Assembly (NCBI RefSeq): GCF_003026365.1
Contig: NZ_PYOM01000010.1
Coordinates: 124,001 to 188,000, forward strand
Direction of reading: 5' to 3'
DNA length: 64,000 nucleotides
Source of the DNA: Photobacterium angustum
GTDB lineage: Bacteria > Pseudomonadota > Gammaproteobacteria > Enterobacterales > Vibrionaceae
Shown here: one piece after another, positions 27,215 through 35,859 of the stretch
How the letters are laid out: each line of letters starts with the position of its first letter
How positions within the stretch are numbered: position 1 is the first letter of the stretch
The notes under the pieces: model-generated
Seen by the model: only the letters and a program-made list of their open reading frames with translations
What the model was told of the DNA's origin: nothing
The model's database searches: none
Position numbers and translations under genes: made by a program

Positions 27215-27942
27215 TCGTTTCTCACAATGAACTAGTTTCTGCGGTAAACAAAGCCTTTCTTGGTATGCGTCGCCATTGTGGTGAGGCGGATGTGATTGCT
27301 AATATGGTGGCGGATCTGCAAATGGTTGGTTTACACGGTGTACGTCACTTCAACAACGCCAGTTTGTTCCTTAATCTAGATTTGGACTGCGCAGTGACCT
27401 TCGTTGTCAATACAGACTCATCCATTGAAGTTGACTTGCATAATGGCAGTGTTGCATGTCATTTACCTGCGGTGTTGGACTTTGCGTTAGAAAAAATGGT
27501 GAAGAGTAAGTCTGTCACCATTACGCTAAAACAATGCCACAACCGTTGGTTAGCATTTAGTGAGTTAGCTCGACTGTCTTCCAAGGGGATAGCCTGTCGT
27601 ACACAATGGGTGAATGGCACCAGTCCGAAACGTACCTTGTATGTGTTAAACCGAGGTCATATCGCACCGGAAGTCTACTTCTCTGATGTTATAGAAGGGT
27701 ATGCTGCGGATTACCATAACATGATTATAGAGATCTCGACCAACGACTTTAACCTTGACGAGAGTGCGCAAGGTTACGCTATTCATATCGAAAGTGAAGA
27801 GCTAAGGCGTGCACAAAAAGTATCATGGGAAGAGGGCATTTTTGTTGAGGATGCAGAGTGGGAAATCTTAAAACAAACCGCCACAGTGTTCCTTGTCGAG
27901 AATAGTGAGCGTTCTATTCATGGTGCTGGTGAATTTGCTTGA
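27211..27942 (+). CDS. DUF3726-like protein
   Basis: 243 aa, soluble, beginning MIVSHNELVSAVNKAFLGMR and ending with acidic helices. It resembles the DUF3726 family found beside dehydrogenases and BCCT genes in marine gammaproteobacteria (by-eye assignment). It overlaps the preceding gene by 4 bp. It is the last gene of the LysR-controlled cluster. Shape and dependence on its partner suggest a subunit of an enzyme with the 578-aa protein, which is inference. Confidence 0.65.
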   Translation: MIVSHNELVSAVNKAFLGMRRHCGEADVIANMVADLQMVGLHGVRHFNNASLFLNLDLDCAVTFVVNTDSSIEVDLHNGSVACHLPAVLDFALEKMVKSKSVTITLKQCHNRWLAFSELARLSSKGIACRTQWVNGTSPKRTLYVLNRGHIAPEVYFSDVIEGYAADYHNMIIEISTNDFNLDESAQGYAIHIESEELRRAQKVSWEEGIFVEDAEWEILKQTATVFLVENSERSIHGAGEFA

Positions 27943-28051
27943 TATTGTCCCTTTGACAAAGTAATTAAGAGGCTGCCTTTTCGGCTGTCTCTTGAACGCT
28001 AGTTAGGTTAGTCAAGAGACTTAGCACGTTCATGTTCTTCAAAATATAGTA

Positions 28052-28175
28052 ACTTAACAAAGTGTTTAAGACGGATACCCAACTCATAGTGTTTTCGGCT
28101 TACTTCAATTTAACCTTATATCACAATGGTTTAGGTAGGGTGGTTACGGTGCTCACCACTTAACGCTGCTAATAG
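28052..28175 (+). repeat. Decayed attC-like site
   Basis: ACTTAAC followed by AAAGTGTTTAAGACGGATAC and, 90 bp on, GTTACGGTGCTCACCACTTA-ACGCTG. These are recognisable VCR arms, but the closing box is damaged. It is not attached to a cassette gene; the nearest gene is the backbone DUF3726. Orientation is plus, opposite to the left array. Confidence 0.5.
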
Positions 28176-28254
28176 ACTCCCCCTGTTATTAAACATCAGC
28201 TAAACTTTTCGCTTTAGGCTCTAAAGTATATAGAAGCGTTGTTCAAAAAATAAA

Positions 28255-28345
28255 GTTGATTACTTTTCCTAATATAAGCAACCTGAATAGAGCAAACGTT
28301 CTAACTAACTTTGGACAGAAATGAGTTTGATAACACTGCATTATT
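28255..28345 (+). repeat. Decayed mini-cassette (short attC type)
   Basis: TTACTTTTCCTAATATAAGC and AACCTGAATAGAGCAAACG match the conserved 5' flank of the mini-cassettes, then TTCTAACTAACTTTGGACAG and GAGTTTGATAACACTGC are a worn hairpin. Nothing else is seen in 27,943-28,550. Confidence 0.5.
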
Positions 28346-28550
28346 CAATTTCTATCAGTAGAGAAACAACGTGCTATATAAGAACATAACTTTCTTTCTG
28401 TTCATCCACATAAACTTAGATATTAATTGTTAATGTTACACTTTTAGCCACATGGAACATATTCTCTTTAAAACTGCCTGATTAATATACCTTACTCTCA
28501 AGCGAGAAAATCGATTTAAAAAAGATAAAATTTATTAATTAACGCGGCAT

Positions 28551-28578
28551 AAAAAAAGCAGCGTGAAACGCCGCTTTT
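28551..28578 (-). terminator. Terminator of the C69 dipeptidase gene
   Basis: On the minus strand AAAAGCGGCGTTTCACGCTGC is followed by TTTTTTT, with a short stem containing one mismatch, 24 bp after the stop codon. Confidence 0.7.
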
Positions 28579-28601
28579 AATATGTCATTTGCGACTATAT
28601 T

Positions 28602-30071
28602 TTATGCGCCACTGAAATGGTATGTCTCATCAATATTATATGTCAGCTTGGTAAATAATGTATTTTCAAGCTCACGAGCCGTAGCCATAGCTTGCTGTGT
28701 AACTTGTTGTTCGAAATTATTTAATAGTATCTGGGCCTGTTTAGGGTCCGTTTTTACTAATTCCAAATATTGATTTTCTGTATCTTTCATTAAATTAGCT
28801 TGTTTTTCCTCGAAATTTTTATAAGCAGCTTTTACTATTGGTGCAAATTCATTGTAATTAGTCATCGTTAATGTCTGTACTTTCCGCAATTGCCAATAAG
28901 CAGAGATATTATCTGCCTTTGTACCAACCCCTGTTTTGTATATGGCTGGAATTTCAGCCCCTTGATAGAATGCAATATAAGGTGTTAAATCCGTCATCCC
29001 CCAGCCAATATAAGCAACTTCACCAATTGACTTAGGTAAATTTGGTCTTACTTGTAAAATATGGGACTGATATGCACGAAATACTGAAATTGGTCGATAT
29101 AACTCTTTAGGATTGCTATTAGCATAAGGATCATGACTCGAACCTTGATAATGATCTCTTAGCCCTTTTTTTACATCATTAACACTAAGCTTCTCACTTG
29201 GTGACTTAAATACAGGAAACTGTAACGGCTTATCTAAGGTTGTTTTTATTTGATCGTTATAGAGATGCTGGAGTTCATAAACACGAGGGTAGTTATAATT
29301 AATATCATTTACATCATCAACAGAGTATATTTTATGAAAATTAAATTCATTATCTTTATCAGGATCGTATAATCCATTTTTTTGAGCAAACTTGACCAAG
29401 TCAGGGCTAGATAGATAATTATCTTTATCATTAAGATCTATTTTTTGCAGACGCCCCTGATTTGCTGAAACAAAATACTTATCATTTTCTATTTTTGTAG
29501 CCATCCATTGATGACCACTGCCTGTTTCTAAATACCAAATGCCGTCTCGATCAACAAAAGCAACACCAAACCCTTCTGCTGCACCTTTATCTTCTATAAT
29601 TTTGCCTAGAATTTCTACTCCTTCTTTAGCTGAGTGAATACGAGGTAAGATTACGTTTACTATAGAATCTTCATTAATTCCTGTTGCTTCATTATAAGGG
29701 TCAACTTTCAGTAACTTAGGGTTATTATAAATTGTTTCTGTTGCTGACATGCCAATGCCAAGTTCATTAAAACCTGCAGAACCAAAAGATTTATCGTTTG
29801 TTTTAGCTTTAGAGAAGCTACTAAATCCAAGACTATTCTTCGGCAAAGCATAAGTAAATCCGTTACTAGTCGATTTAAATTCACCACCTTCATTAGTTTG
29901 TGGCTGATGATAAAACCAGTGCTGATTAACAAGTGAACTATGATCCGCATTTCTTGCAATTATAAAACTACCATCAGAAGATGCTTCACTACCAACTAAG
30001 ATAGTTGTACAAGCAAATGTTGAAGATGTCATACAAGCAGCAGTAAGGATGCTGATTAATTTAATTTTCAT
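28602..30071 (-). CDS. C69-family dipeptidase (exported)
   Basis: 489 aa. Residues 1-20 form a signal peptide directly followed by Cys21 in FACTTILVGSEASSDGSF, the usual position of the N-terminal nucleophile cysteine of peptidase family C69 after processing. Other family marks are ARNADHS, GIGMSATETI and GWGMTDLTPY. It hydrolyses dipeptides after self-processing. It is a single AT-rich gene between attC remnants and a long AT-rich gap, so acquisition by transfer is possible. The ribosome site GGGAG lies ahead of the ATG at 30,071. Confidence 0.88.
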   Translation of the reverse strand: MKIKLISILTAACMTSSTFACTTILVGSEASSDGSFIIARNADHSSLVNQHWFYHQPQTNEGGEFKSTSNGFTYALPKNSLGFSSFSKAKTNDKSFGSAGFNELGIGMSATETIYNNPKLLKVDPYNEATGINEDSIVNVILPRIHSAKEGVEILGKIIEDKGAAEGFGVAFVDRDGIWYLETGSGHQWMATKIENDKYFVSANQGRLQKIDLNDKDNYLSSPDLVKFAQKNGLYDPDKDNEFNFHKIYSVDDVNDINYNYPRVYELQHLYNDQIKTTLDKPLQFPVFKSPSEKLSVNDVKKGLRDHYQGSSHDPYANSNPKELYRPISVFRAYQSHILQVRPNLPKSIGEVAYIGWGMTDLTPYIAFYQGAEIPAIYKTGVGTKADNISAYWQLRKVQTLTMTNYNEFAPIVKAAYKNFEEKQANLMKDTENQYLELVKTDPKQAQILLNNFEQQVTQQAMATARELENTLFTKLTYNIDETYHFSGA

Positions 30072-30688
30072 TTATTACTCCCTATAAATATTCTCCATAA
30101 TAATATTTCAGAGGAAATAAATGATTTGCGCAAAATATCACATAGAGTAATTTTATATGAAAATATTTATACCTATTATCATTAAATATAATTGAGTGGA
30201 TTTTAGGGTTTCTGAGCTTTAAAATTCTTTTTACGGTTAAGATAATGGTTATATAAATATAACAATCGGTTAAAATTTTATTTCACTTTGTTAATTTAAT
30301 TTGAAAATTAAATATATTAGTTGTTATGATTGATGTTTGTGTTGTTAAATATCCCTATCCTTAAGTTAATTCAAATTTTTTGCGTTAGAAACGGATTTAT
30401 TATTTTATGAATACCTAAAAGTGTAACGTTAACTATAGTCGTTAATATTTAAAGTAATGTGGATGAAATAAATATAGCTTTGTTCTTATATGGATTGGGT
30501 TTATTTACTAAAAAGTGAATAATTTAATTCGAGTACGATGTTATCTATTAAGATATTATCGATAGAAAACGGGTATAGCGTTTAGTTTGCCACTCGAAAG
30601 CAATCTAATGTTATATCTATCGTAAACAACATATTAAGAGTTAATTTATGGGACTACCTAGATATATAAATAATCAAAATTCTTATTC
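30072..30688. other. AT-rich gap upstream of the C69 gene
   Basis: 617 bp of AT-rich DNA. It should hold the C69 promoter, but I could not place it. A short frame at 30,649 (MGLPRYINNQNSYSW) may be the true start of the next gene (see there). I see no attC-like hairpin. Confidence 0.4.
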
Positions 30689-30949
30689 TTGGATGATAGA
30701 GATAAAGTATTTAATTTAACAGATATGTATGCTGCTTTTAACGCGGGGTGTTTATCAAGTAATAAACGTTATGAATTGTCTAAAAAAGGCATAGCTTATG
30801 GCGTTATACTTCTTGTGCTTGTCAAAGGCGTACAACGACATTCTTTCATAGTTACTAAGTGTGATAAAAAGTTTAATGGAGATAATTTAGAGAGATTCTT
30901 GCATGAACAATATCATTTAAGTGAAAGAAAAATTGCGTATATTAGTTGA
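30689..30949 (+). pseudogene. Possible KilA-N/antirepressor-like fragment, 86 aa
   Basis: The open frame begins only at a TTG (DDRDKVFNLTDMYAAFNAGC). The phrase VFNLTDMYAAF resembles the start of KilA-N or similar phage DNA-binding domains. A better start, ATG 30,649 with MGLPRYINNQNSYSW, lies in another frame 40 bp upstream, so one indel near 30,690 would unite them. The C-terminus ends abruptly at 86 residues. Probably a remnant of a phage-type gene; the assignment is weak. Confidence 0.35.
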
Positions 30950-30993
30950 AAACTTCTTACTATGGCCAACGATAATTTAAACGAGGACTAACA

Positions 30994-31281
30994 ATGTTTA
31001 TTGTATCTTTAACTTATATTAGTGAAATGTCTGAAGTTGATAAGTACCTTGAAGATCATATTGAGTACCTAAACAAGTACTACGAGTTAGGTATTTTCAT
31101 AGCTTCAGGTAGAAAAGTTCCCCGCACTGGTGGGATTATTCTTGCACAAGCTGAAAATCGCAGTGAACTAGAGACAATACTAAACAATGACCCTTTTAAA
31201 ATTTATAATCTAGCCAATTACGAACTAACAGAGTTTGTACCAAGCAAGACAGCTCCTGAGCTTGCCTTTTTAATCAATTAA
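30994..31281 (+). CDS. YciI-family protein
   Basis: 95 aa. It has the YCII-fold pattern MFIVSLTYISEMSEVDKYLE, HIEYLNKYYELGIFIASGRK and GGIILAQAENRSELETILNN, including the conserved His and the Gly-rich strand. The fold is a dimeric ferredoxin-like barrel. Functions vary and none is fixed. AACGAGGAC lies ahead of the ATG. It is the last gene before the old gcvP terminator and the transposon. Confidence 0.85.
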   Translation: MFIVSLTYISEMSEVDKYLEDHIEYLNKYYELGIFIASGRKVPRTGGIILAQAENRSELETILNNDPFKIYNLANYELTEFVPSKTAPELAFLIN

Positions 31282-31447
31282 TACTTCAAGTAAACCTAAA
31301 TTGAGAAAAATGAGTTAAACGGACTTATCAGTAAACTAGTTAATGTCCAAATGTGAGTTAGCGATTCTACGATATTGTTATGATTATTATCATTACGCTA
31401 ACCATCAAACGAATGTTTCAAGCTGTATATTTATCTCGCTCATAGAC

Positions 31448-31477
31448 AAAAAAGCGAACCTTATGGGTTCGCTTTTT
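31448..31477 (-). terminator. Original gcvP terminator, now separated by the transposon
   Basis: AAAAAGCGAACC ttat GGGTTCGCTTTTT is a near-perfect stem with U-tracts on both strands. It lies 40 bp left of the transposon's target duplication. If the 25-kb element and one ATAGG copy are removed, it falls about 45 bp after the gcvP stop on the minus strand. It could also end the YciI transcript from the other side. Confidence 0.7.
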
Positions 31478-31516
31478 GATTTTGCTATAAGCTAACGGAC
31501 GTAATTCGTATCTCAA

Positions 31517-31521
31517 ATAGG
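31517..31521. repeat. Target-site duplication ATAGG, left copy
   Basis: ATAGG immediately precedes the TGT end at 31,522. The same five bases follow the ACA end at 56,717 (56,718-56,722). Five-base duplications are standard for Tn7-family transposition. Confidence 0.85.
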
Positions 31522-31660
31522 TGTTATAAGTGAATAAAGATTGTGACAACCGTTCAAGCAAAATCATAAGGTTACAATAAATGATTTGGCAATAAAGTTT
31601 GTGACTATCAAGCAAAACGTATTAGCTTATGAAGGTCGTTATGTTAATGAAGTTTGTGAC
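31522..31660 (+). repeat. Transposon left end with three spaced TnsB-type sites
   Basis: Repeats AAAGATTGTGAC (31,536-31,547), AAAGTTTGTGAC (31,594-31,605) and GAAGTTTGTGAC (31,649-31,660) lie about 55 bp apart in the same orientation. Three spaced sites are the architecture of Tn7 L. The remaining 300 bp to tnsD hold no clear gene; a 31-codon frame with CSGCG at 31,681 is probably chance. Confidence 0.85.
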
Positions 31661-31960
31661 AAATCCATGTGACCGCGAGATGAAGAAAGGAAATATTGTT
31701 AAAAAACAAGTTTGCTCAGGTTGTGGTACTGATACAGAGATATGTTGTCTCAAATCAATTGTGTGTCAAATTTGATTAGGTTGCAGCACACCATGAGATG
31801 CAACTTGCTGAATTGGCGATATATATACAGGTATGCTGACTCATACTCGATCGAACAAGTTAGGATGAATAACTTGGCCTAATCGGGCAACCTATAACGA
31901 AGAGTGGCTGACTTGCTATCAAGCTTTGGTCGGATTGTCAGTTCAGGCTAAGTGGGTTGG

Positions 31961-33439
31961 TCATTTTCGTTGAGTTAATGGCACCTTTAATTGGCTTCTA
32001 CCATGTGAATTAGTGGCAACCGGCAAATGCTCATACAACCATTCCTTATCGTGCTTAAACAACCATGTATAACTAGCCCGAGCAACAGTTTGTACCTGTT
32101 TTCTTGTTGGTACTTCGAGGTCTTCTATTGTTTGAAGTAGGTTAGTTCTGTGTTCACCACGTTTGCGGTAGAATCGTATCTTCCTTCGCAATTCTTTCAA
32201 TTCAGGGTAAGCTCCCAACTCTTGTTCTACCGCACCTACGGAGCATCCAATAGCTTTGGCTATGTCCTGTGTGGATTTTCCTATCACCAACAGTTGCCGG
32301 ATAGCGCATCTTTGTGCTTCAAATAGTTTTTGAGCTCGACGGTTGATCTCTATGCCATGCCTTAGAGCAATGCGTTTTACTGTTGTCACGCTCCCGCCAA
32401 GCGTTTGCGTGACTTGGCGAAGGCTTTTTCCATTATGAAGCTGAAAAAGAACTTGTTGCTGATAATCTAACTCAGCTAAGTCTTTTGATTTGTTTGGTTT
32501 TCTTTTGTGGAGTTCGTTAAGCTTTTTATGTATCGCGTCTGCTGTTTGGTAATAGTTCGCGAATTCAGACACCGAATTGAATAGCGCTCCTATCATCAGC
32601 AGATGTTTCAGTGGATGGTGCTGAGCTGCGATGCCCCTTACCATGCAGGACGGAAATTGTAGACCATTGCCAAGGTCAAACACGGACTTTATTGAAGGTT
32701 CTTTAAGCACTGGTAGCCAATAATTTTCTAGTTCTTTTCTCCAGGCATCTTGTCGTACCTTTAACCCAATAGAGGCATAGCCTTTTTCTGCAAGGCGAAC
32801 ACGATAACAGTATGCCACTTTGCCACTATCAAGTGCTTTCATGTTTGAGTAGAGCAACTCTGTACTGAGTTGTGCCAAGCGAACTGCGGCCAGAGGAGCG
32901 ATAGATAGATGAGTGGTCTTGTCCGTTTGTGGCGGGAGCAGCAATCGACTTCGTGTTCTGACCATACTGCAAAGAAGAACGCGATGATGTGCACAGGCAA
33001 CAACGCCGGGAAGCTGATGTTCCATGTGCCATATGGTTACGCCATGGTATTTGTAATCACGAGCGGCACATATGGGGCAGAATCTTATATCTGTTGGCTC
33101 AACCACTCGGTTGGCCACAATTGATAATCGGGCGTAAACACTGTGTGTATCCCCACTTACCATATCTGCCACAACTTGTTCGAAAACACTAATATCAGTG
33201 AAAAGCCGGAAGTAGCCAATTGCTGTGTGTTTTCCAATCAGTTCAACAACAGGCTGGTGTGATAGTCTGGAGAGAGGTTCAGCATAGCTGGGCAATAATG
33301 AGGTTAACTGCCTATAACCATCGCCAATCAGGTGTTTTAGTGCAACGCGGTTTGACGGCATGCCCGAGCGAAGCCCCCAACGAGCTAACCAGCTATATAG
33401 GGATTCATCGTCAAAAAGTTCGGGGCTAAAGACCAACAT
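31961..33439 (-). CDS. tnsD: TnsD-like target selector (TniQ family with long C-terminal HTH region)
   Basis: 492 aa. Residues about 1-170 are the TniQ domain (FDDESLYSWLARWGLRSGMP, zinc knuckle FCPICAARDYKYHGVTIWHM followed by E). The C-terminal 230 residues contain two HTH-like segments (LRQVTQTLGGSVTTVKRIAL; TQDIAKAIGCSVGAVEQEL) and the TnsD-type ending YTWLFKHDKEWLYEHLP. TnsD binds a specific chromosomal att sequence and recruits TnsC. Insertion at gcvP makes its 3' end the likely target. It is the last gene of the tns operon, 28 bp after tniQ and 439 bp from the left end. Confidence 0.88.
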   Translation of the reverse strand: MLVFSPELFDDESLYSWLARWGLRSGMPSNRVALKHLIGDGYRQLTSLLPSYAEPLSRLSHQPVVELIGKHTAIGYFRLFTDISVFEQVVADMVSGDTHSVYARLSIVANRVVEPTDIRFCPICAARDYKYHGVTIWHMEHQLPGVVACAHHRVLLCSMVRTRSRLLLPPQTDKTTHLSIAPLAAVRLAQLSTELLYSNMKALDSGKVAYCYRVRLAEKGYASIGLKVRQDAWRKELENYWLPVLKEPSIKSVFDLGNGLQFPSCMVRGIAAQHHPLKHLLMIGALFNSVSEFANYYQTADAIHKKLNELHKRKPNKSKDLAELDYQQQVLFQLHNGKSLRQVTQTLGGSVTTVKRIALRHGIEINRRAQKLFEAQRCAIRQLLVIGKSTQDIAKAIGCSVGAVEQELGAYPELKELRRKIRFYRKRGEHRTNLLQTIEDLEVPTRKQVQTVARASYTWLFKHDKEWLYEHLPVATNSHGRSQLKVPLTQRK

Positions 33440-33467
33440 AACAACCTCGCTGTTATTATCTGTTTGG

Positions 33468-34424
33468 TTAATTTATCTGCCTTATCAAATCACTATCGAG
33501 TCCCAGAAACTTCAACATCAATAGCATATTTATAGGAGGCACTTGTCTGTCACGAAAAGCGACAGAAACAAGTTTTAGCATTTGATTTCCCTGCTTAAAT
33601 GTATCTTCTCGACTTAGCATGAAATATTGCGATAAGACGTCATCAGATAGCCATGTTTGAAAATCCCGTTGAATAGCGGCGACTTGAGCTCTTGTCGCAA
33701 CCGGCAAATTTGAGGGGAGCGATTCGAAGCCAATCTGTTGTCTCATTAGCTTAAGTAAATGCTGCCGGTTAATCTTAAGTCCGTGGGTTTGTAACCCAAA
33801 GCTCACACCGTCCAACCATTGGGTTAGGGGGGATTGCTTTGGTTCTAGCTGTATTACTTCGCTATGGCATGTACGACAACGACCATTAATAGGAGGAAGC
33901 CAGTGTTTCTGAAAGTGCTGATACGAAAAACCACAATTTTCACAATGAGTTAGTAATGGTGTATTGTGGCGATAACAGCAAACCATCGAGGGTATCTGGT
34001 GAAAGGTATGCCAGTAGGCCACTCCAAACTCTTCAAAATCGGATTCGGCGCAGTGTAAGCACCAACGCCAACGGTGAGCATGGCGCACGCGGTTTTGTTG
34101 CATTGGCTGTACTTTAGTAGTACCTAACTCCTCGCATCTTTTCCTAATCAGTGCTATTTCTGAATATTGCAAAAAAGGGGCATAGTAGGGTACCAGTGTA
34201 TGGTGCTGTAACAATTTTTCCCAATTGATCGTCGCAGCATAGTGACTGGCCAAATCATGATAGATAGGCCGCCAAATCGCCGCAGGCGTAAGATTTCCCA
34301 CATTGGCCGACAACGCCCTTGCCGTCATAAGAAAATCGTTGCGACCAGTGAAGTCAAACCAACGAGCGAGCACACTCAGCAGATGCTCATTGGGGAAGGG
34401 AGCTGGTAAACAATGCCTAGTCAT
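33468..34424 (-). CDS. tniQ: Short TniQ protein
   Basis: 318 aa. N-terminal TniQ signature FPNEHLLSVLARWFDFTGRN, then zinc knuckles WCLHC, CENCGF and CRTCH (residues about 128-190) and a helical C-terminus with no evident extra HTH domain. It overlaps tnsC by 8 bp. Short TniQ proteins in CRISPR-associated Tn7 elements sit on Cascade or Cas12k, but no such partner exists here. It may offer a second target pathway (for example onto plasmids, as TnsE does for Tn7) or act with TnsD. That is inference. Confidence 0.85.
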   Translation of the reverse strand: MTRHCLPAPFPNEHLLSVLARWFDFTGRNDFLMTARALSANVGNLTPAAIWRPIYHDLASHYAATINWEKLLQHHTLVPYYAPFLQYSEIALIRKRCEELGTTKVQPMQQNRVRHAHRWRWCLHCAESDFEEFGVAYWHTFHQIPSMVCCYRHNTPLLTHCENCGFSYQHFQKHWLPPINGRCRTCHSEVIQLEPKQSPLTQWLDGVSFGLQTHGLKINRQHLLKLMRQQIGFESLPSNLPVATRAQVAAIQRDFQTWLSDDVLSQYFMLSREDTFKQGNQMLKLVSVAFRDRQVPPINMLLMLKFLGLDSDLIRQIN

Positions 34425-35850
34425 TCAAACCCTCGTCGAAACCCTGAAGAAAGTCTTTCTGCGACATGTGCTCATTGACACCCATGATTAAGCGTTCAGC
34501 ATGCTCCGTCTTAATTACGTTGGGTGTCTTTTTAGAGAGTTTCTTTTGCTCCTTCTTCATATCCTGGTTGCTATAGACAGTTTTTTGGGTCTCAGCTCGA
34601 ATCGAATCTTCATATCCCAACTTATCCCCTCGTCGGTATTGTGCTAGCGCCGGATCAATCAAATTAAATTGGTTTTTATAGACACGATTTAGTAGGTTCA
34701 CATCATAGGTTTGATATCCACTCGCTCCAGCCACTGTTTTGCTGAGTAAGGTTAAAAGGGTTTCGTGGTGAAGTAGTGCCAAGCGGATCATTACCGCAGG
34801 CAGCCCACAGCTCAATTGGTGAAACCTATTACGGAATGCCATAACATCACTTCCATTGACATCGTAAATCAGCCCCGTAGGGAATAGGGTGTCGAATAAC
34901 GTATTAAAATACTCAGAATTGACGCCGTGGTTAGAAAACTGAAATGCTCTATCGTTTAGCATCCTTCGTACGGTCGTCATATCTGGACCGATGCGGTGAT
35001 CACCTGTCTCTAAGGTATCAAAAAGAGCCACACCTTCTGCGGTACTGCTCTGCACAATTGGAACACCGATTTTATTGAATAGGCTTTCGAGGATCTGAAG
35101 TGAAGGCGAGTTGGGGGTTTTGGCGTAGGCCAGCATGAACTGGAGTTCATCCACGTGCGCAAGCCCAAGATTGTGCTCGGCGGCCACTTGCTGCATACCA
35201 GACAGATGCTTATCAATGGAGTCTTTTTGACGTTCATCCCATTCAGCAGCATAATCAGTCCCAAGTGCGATATCCACGGCGCGAAAAAAGTTTGCAGCCA
35301 TAGCTTTTGGCGCACCATTTGGTGGTAAGTCAAAGCTCACCCAAGTTAGTTGCTTATTGGCAAAGTGTCGCCCTCTGTAGTTTATGTGATGAATGACTTG
35401 AGGGATTTTCCTCAATAAGGTGCGAATCGTTGTGGTTTTCCCTGTTCCAGAATCGCCTGAAATCAGTACCGATGGTGCGGTTGTCAGCCCAACTGGTACT
35501 CCTTTAGTAAATCGACCTTTGCGGAGTTCCTCTGCAATATTCGTTTTCTGGAGGATCATCTCGCGTGAAAACGGATTGCGTCGAGTGTATGAGTAGAGGA
35601 TCAATCCTAACAGTTTGTTGTAAAGGTTCCAGGCCTGGGGTAGGGGCTGATGTACATCCGTTAACTGGCGAAGCTGAGTCATTTGATAAATCGGTGGCAG
35701 AGACCAAAAGTTTTGCTGAATTTTCGGAGTGCAAGTAATTTCTCGGAGGAACGCCTTCTTATCCAGCTCTACTGTAATGGCTTCGGTTAGAGGGTTACCA
35801 TTGAGATTTTCGTCTAGGTGTGGCTGATAATTTGCTTCGATTTCAATCAT
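34417..35850 (-). CDS. tnsC: TnsC-like AAA+ regulator ATPase
   Basis: 477 aa. Walker A GDSGTGKTT (residues about 132-140) and Walker B GLAHVDE (about 229-235), the AAA+ core of TnsC/TniB. TnsC forms filaments on target DNA, links the target selector to TnsAB and gives target immunity. Length is near Tn7 TnsC (555 aa) but shorter, with an N-terminal region (FWSLPPIYQMTQLRQLTDVH) that may contact TnsD or TniQ. It starts 9 bp after the tnsB stop and overlaps tniQ by 8 bp. Confidence 0.92.
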   Translation of the reverse strand: MIEIEANYQPHLDENLNGNPLTEAITVELDKKAFLREITCTPKIQQNFWSLPPIYQMTQLRQLTDVHQPLPQAWNLYNKLLGLILYSYTRRNPFSREMILQKTNIAEELRKGRFTKGVPVGLTTAPSVLISGDSGTGKTTTIRTLLRKIPQVIHHINYRGRHFANKQLTWVSFDLPPNGAPKAMAANFFRAVDIALGTDYAAEWDERQKDSIDKHLSGMQQVAAEHNLGLAHVDELQFMLAYAKTPNSPSLQILESLFNKIGVPIVQSSTAEGVALFDTLETGDHRIGPDMTTVRRMLNDRAFQFSNHGVNSEYFNTLFDTLFPTGLIYDVNGSDVMAFRNRFHQLSCGLPAVMIRLALLHHETLLTLLSKTVAGASGYQTYDVNLLNRVYKNQFNLIDPALAQYRRGDKLGYEDSIRAETQKTVYSNQDMKKEQKKLSKKTPNVIKTEHAERLIMGVNEHMSQKDFLQGFDEGLND

Positions 35851-35859
35851 GTTGGCTCC

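Noticed and set aside
31681..31776. A 31-codon gene with a CSGCG motif in the left transposon end
   Set aside because: Too short, no ribosome site, and the TnsB repeats lie right beside it; probably chance.
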